A DNA stretch of 64,000 nucleotides from Steinernema hermaphroditum (lineage: Eukaryota; Nematoda; Chromadorea; Rhabditida; Steinernematidae). The translations under genes were made by a program, and so were the position numbers. The notes under the pieces were generated by a model. The model was given only the letters and a program-made list of their open reading frames with translations. It was not told where the DNA came from and did no database searches. Shown in pieces: positions 60,542 to 64,000 of the stretch (position 1 is the stretch's first letter; every line of letters begins with the position of its first letter). Where the stretch lies: positions 13,392,001-13,456,000 of the forward strand of contig CM059625.1 of NCBI GenBank assembly GCA_030435675.1. Direction: 5' to 3'.

Positions 60542-62158
60542 ATGGGCTTCAACGTGCCGATCATAAACCGCGACTCCGAATGGTGCCGAAAATGGTTGGA
60601 CGATCGCGTCAAGGATCCCCAAATACAAAAGCGGTTGGTGCTCGTGATCGTCTCGATCGCGCTTCTCCTCGACAACATGCTCTACATGGTCATCGTTCCA
60701 ATCATTCCGAAATATCTTCGAGACATCCACGCTTATGATGTTGAATTCGTCGGCTATCACAACGAAACGAAGAACTTCAAGAACGGAACTGTCCTCGTGA
60801 AGATGACCGGGGGCCAAATCGATTATTTGAACGAAGAAATTGAGTTGGGCTGGCTGTTTGCCTCAAAGGCGTTGCTGCAGATCTTCGTGAACCCTTTCTC
60901 CGGCTTCATCATCGACCGCGTCGGCTATGAACTCCCCATGATCATCGGGCTTGTCGTGATGTTCAGTTCAACCGCCATTTTCGCCCTTGGCCAGAGTTAC
61001 GGCGTCCTATTCTTTGCTCGTTCTCTACAGGTATGTCGCTAGAGAAAATAGTTCTACTCACTCGCGGATTCCTTCTAGGGCTTTGGCTCGGCATTCGCTG
61101 ACACCTCCGGACTCGCGATGATCGCTGACAGATTCACTGAAGAAAACGAACGATCCCAAGCACTCGGAATCGCCCTTGCCTTCATCTCGTTTGGCTGTCT
61201 AGTCGCTCCCCCCTTCGGGTCCGTGCTGTACACTGTGGCCGGCAAGCCGGTGCCCTTCATGGTGCTCAGTTTCGTCTGTCTCCTCGACGCTTTCATGGTG
61301 TTCATGGTGATCCAGCCGAAGAAGGTGCGGCCAGCCGAGATGGTAAACGGCGAAAGAGTGTCGGGAACTCCAATGTGGAGACTCTTCATGGATCCCTTCA
61401 TCGCCATCTGCTCCGGTGCACTCATCATGGCGAATATAAGTCTCGCCTTCCTGGAACCGACAATTTCCAACTGGATGACATCTGCGATGCCGGAGACCCC
61501 AACCTGGCTCGGGGGCATGATTTGGTTCCCACCGTTTTTCCCACACGTCGCCGGAGTCTACGTGACAGTGAAGCTGGCCAAGAAGTTCCCTCAACACACG
61601 TGGCTGTTAGCCGCGATTGGTCTCGCCATGGAAGGACTCAGCTGCATCGTGATTCCGTTCACCAAGACCGTTGGCCAACTCATCATCCCCCTCTCCACGA
61701 TCTGTTTCGGAATCGCCCTTATCGACACCAGTCTCCTTCCCATGCTCGGATACCTCGTGGACACGCGTCACGTTAGTGTGTACGGAAGTGTCTACGCCAT
61801 CGCCGACATCTCCTACAGTCTCGCATACGCTTTCGGTCCCATAATCGCCGGAGGAATTGTCAGCGGACTCGGCTTCACCGCGCTCAACATCATAATCTGC
61901 GTTCTCAATGTCGCTTACGTCCCCGTTCTCACGATGCTCCGCAAGATCTACCAATACGACCAGTTCGAAAACAAGAACGAGAATGACGTCATGCTCACAG
62001 ATACTACGGACAAAGAGAAATACCCACGAACTGTGCTTAACAACGGCACCCAACAAAACTATGGTGCCACCACCGATCACCAGGTCATGAACGACGCCGC
62101 TCAGCCCGAGTACCCACCGGGCTTCAACGCCAACGACCCCTTTAACCCCGTGTGGTAG
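60542..62158 (+). CDS. unc-17: Vesicular acetylcholine transporter, 2 exons
   Basis: Exons: 60542-61030 and 61079-62158, split by a 48-nt intron, giving 522 residues. It loads acetylcholine into synaptic vesicles in exchange for protons. Twelve transmembrane segments are apparent; the first (LVLVIVSIALLLDNMLYMVI) contains the Asp-Asn of the vesicular amine transporter family, and the long loop after it has sequons (NET, NGT). FADTSGLAMIADRF and AYAFGPIIAGGIVSGLG are characteristic of the VAChT/VMAT group. The tail is polar and Asn/Pro-rich. A CCTTTTCTAG acceptor sits 1 nt before the ATG. It lies directly upstream of choline acetyltransferase on the same strand, the conserved cholinergic gene locus. 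Confidence 0.93.
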
Positions 62159-63011
62159 CAAAATTGCAATAGAGAAAATTATAATATTGCTTATAGATTG
62201 TCTATTGTCTTCGTGATACTCATAAATCTTTGTGATAGTTTTTCTGTCTACAGCTCTCGGTCAAAAAGTAATCACAAAAATCATCTTCAATCATTAAGCT
62301 TTTTCCTGTTGATGATGTTAATTCCATTGTAGAGCAGCGATGAACCCGGTGAAACACCACTGCGAAGATTGGTATCAGGTCGGTTTCGGCAAAGGTCTTA
62401 GTGACCTCCTCTCGTAATGACTTCAATTATACCCGCAACGCATTTGGAGTCTCTGGAGAAATTAGGAGAAACAAGCACCGTCTTATCTTAGCTTTGCACA
62501 CCACCACGCGGATGCGCCCCATGTGGGTGCTTCAGACTTGGGCTCCAATCACACGCGGCGCCTAAATAGGACTGCTTCATATGCGAAATACGAAACAAAA
62601 CCGGCGAGTGGGTACGCTAATGGCCTACAGCACCGTTAGTTAGTCACTTAGCGCCGCGCGCAACATGTCTCAGTCGGGCCTCAAGACGCTGCTCGCGCTC
62701 AGATGTCCAGATTGGCGCCAGCGAACAAATTGCGGTCGCCTGGAAGCTGCTCCACCGATGCGACATTGCGCAACGTGATACCATCAAATTAGTCGCCGGC
62801 CTCTTCATTGCCTAACACTGAAACGACGGGAAGATCATTACTTAAACAGCAGAGAAGTGTTGTTGTCCCGGCGCGGCCACCGCGTGTCCGCCGGTCATGC
62901 TGCGCCGCTTTTTCCAAAATCTGTTTATCCAAAAATCAAAAAAATTTCCTAAACACAGTTCGCTTCGAGTGGGTTATAGTCCTTCGGCCTGTGCTTATCA
63001 CTTTCGTTTAG
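62159..63011. other. Spacer between unc-17 and cha-1 coding exons
   Basis: No coding exon is assigned. An ATG-led stretch at 62664 (MSQSGLKTLLAL) has no usable donor. In C. elegans the first cha-1 exon is upstream of unc-17, so this spacer may be part of the first cha-1 intron plus unc-17 3'UTR. Confidence 0.4.
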
Positions 63012-63964
63012 CATGAGCTGCCGAAGCCGCCTGTTCCGCAGCTTCAACATACGATGCTACGGTATCTACAGTATGCAAAGGTGTTGTCCGACGGCCACAA
63101 GGGATTGTGTCTACAAGAGACAGAGCTCTCTGTGGGAAAGTTTATCGCTCAATGCGGATTCCTACAAGAGAAACTGGAGGATATTGCAAAGAGGGAAGAC
63201 AACTGGGTATGTTTCTTGTGCTCAAGGCACATCTTTCCGTAAGCAGCTGAAATTAAAAAATTTTCATTCTTCTACTCGTACCAGGCAGTAAAGTCACAAT
63301 TGTTCAGATCAACGACTTCTGGCTGTCAGAGATGTATCTCAAAGTGCGCACAGCCCTACCGACAAATACCAACCCCGCCTACGTTTTCCCGATGCAGGAA
63401 TTCAAGACCGTCAATGACCAACTAATGTAAGTTCAAAGTCTACGATTCTGATGATCGCAGTTTTCCCTTGGGAATAAGTTCAACTTTAATTTTTTGCGCT
63501 ATTTCCCAGAGTCTTCCAGGAATTTGTTTCACCGCATTTTTTTTTGCAACATAGGCGCTACCTCTTTATTTCTCTTTAACGCTAACTCTCCAGCTCTTTA
63601 AAGAATTTTTTTACTTTTGGGCAGTTAAAAATGATTGAAGAGAATTCTAAATTTAAAAGCATGTCCTTCCATTGATAACTCTAACATGCTGACTTAGATA
63701 CGCCGCGTGGTTGATACGTGGATTGGCGGAATTTAAGAACAAAGTGATACGGTAAGCTTCCTACAACAAGAACAGCTAAAAGTTTCGTTCAGCAAGGACA
63801 TCGATCGTGAAAATTCGACAGGTCGAGAAAAGGTCAAAATGTGCATGGAGCAATATGATCGCATTCTGAGTTGTTACCGCGAGCCGCAGTTTGGAATCGA
63901 CAAACTCCACTACCGGGATAACTGTCACGATAATCAGCACATTGTTGTGATGTGCAACAATCAA
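63012..63964 (+). CDS. cha-1: Choline acetyltransferase (partial, continues beyond window)
   Basis: Exons in the window: 63012-63206, 63308-63426, 63698-63751, 63793-63964, all in phase. HELPKPPVPQLQHTMLRYLQ, DFWLSEMYLKVRTALP, NPAYVFPMQEF, YAAWLIRGLAEFK, MCMEQYDRILSCYREP and QHIVVMCNNQ follow the N-terminal part of choline/carnitine O-acyltransferases in order, with the ChAT-type N-terminus. The enzyme makes acetylcholine from choline and acetyl-CoA in cholinergic neurons. The catalytic histidine lies beyond the window. The start codon is not resolved: the first exon seen begins in phase 0 at a splice acceptor, so at least one upstream exon exists, possibly 5' of unc-17. Confidence 0.9.
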
Positions 63965-64000
63965 GTGAGTAGAAACAGCACCGCTGTATGTTAAAACTGA

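Noticed and set aside
61607..62161. 185-codon minus-strand ORF
   Set aside because: Antisense shadow of the second exon of the acetylcholine transporter gene.

Overview
The window is nuclear DNA of a nematode, most likely a rhabditid-type worm. The evidence is very short introns (mostly 44-60 nt, GT...TTTCAG), many splice acceptors lying directly before an ATG as expected for spliced-leader trans-splicing, genes packed on both strands, nematode-typical families (DUF229, large secreted tyrosinase, C-type lectin), and at the right end the unc-17/cha-1 cholinergic locus. The species cannot be named from sequence alone. All gene models were spliced by hand; most keep one reading frame across every junction.

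Layout. 341-1044: a 704-bp inverted-repeat element with a 9-bp target duplication (Mutator-like MITE). 1306-4342 (-): secreted MAM-domain protein, with a possible small secreted-peptide ORF just upstream. 7353-9615 (+): SLC46-type MFS transporter. 11016-12450 (-): decayed TMEM68-like acyltransferase. 12897-13600: a small ORF, an inverted repeat and a relic of V-ATPase subunit B. 14157-15596 (-) and 15777-16135 (-): ANKLE2/LEM-4-like protein and the SNARE BET1, spaced like a nematode operon. 17981-23648 (+): tyrosinase with a long cysteine-bearing C-terminus. 23796-25040 (-): a 101-residue precursor of an allatostatin-C/CC-like cyclic neuropeptide. 26657-31523 (-): DUF229 protein. 32509-35493 (-): NAK-family kinase (SEL-5/AAK1). 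36956-40341 (+): FGD-type RhoGEF (DH-PH-FYVE-PH). 40998-42014 (-): orphan single-pass membrane protein. 42646-43823 (-): beta carbonic anhydrase. 44074-44822 (-): NDUFAF2-like complex I assembly factor. 45292-45644 (-): small membrane protein. 46485-47940 (-): methionine aminopeptidase 1. 50187-52311 (+): RASSF (C1-RA-SARAH). 53244-56005 (+): secreted C-type-lectin-like protein with a long charged tail. 60542-62158 (+): vesicular acetylcholine transporter. 63012-63964 onward (+): choline acetyltransferase, running off the window.

Functional links. VAChT and ChAT form the conserved cholinergic locus: one makes acetylcholine, the other loads it into vesicles. BET1 and ANKLE2 are probably co-transcribed. 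The kinase, RhoGEF and RASSF genes are unrelated housekeeping or signalling neighbours. No prokaryotic system, CRISPR array, tRNA or rRNA gene was recognised. The observations most worth following are the cyclic neuropeptide precursor, the tyrosinase tail, the decayed acyltransferase, the ANKLE2 duplicated trans-splice site and the 9-bp-TSD element.
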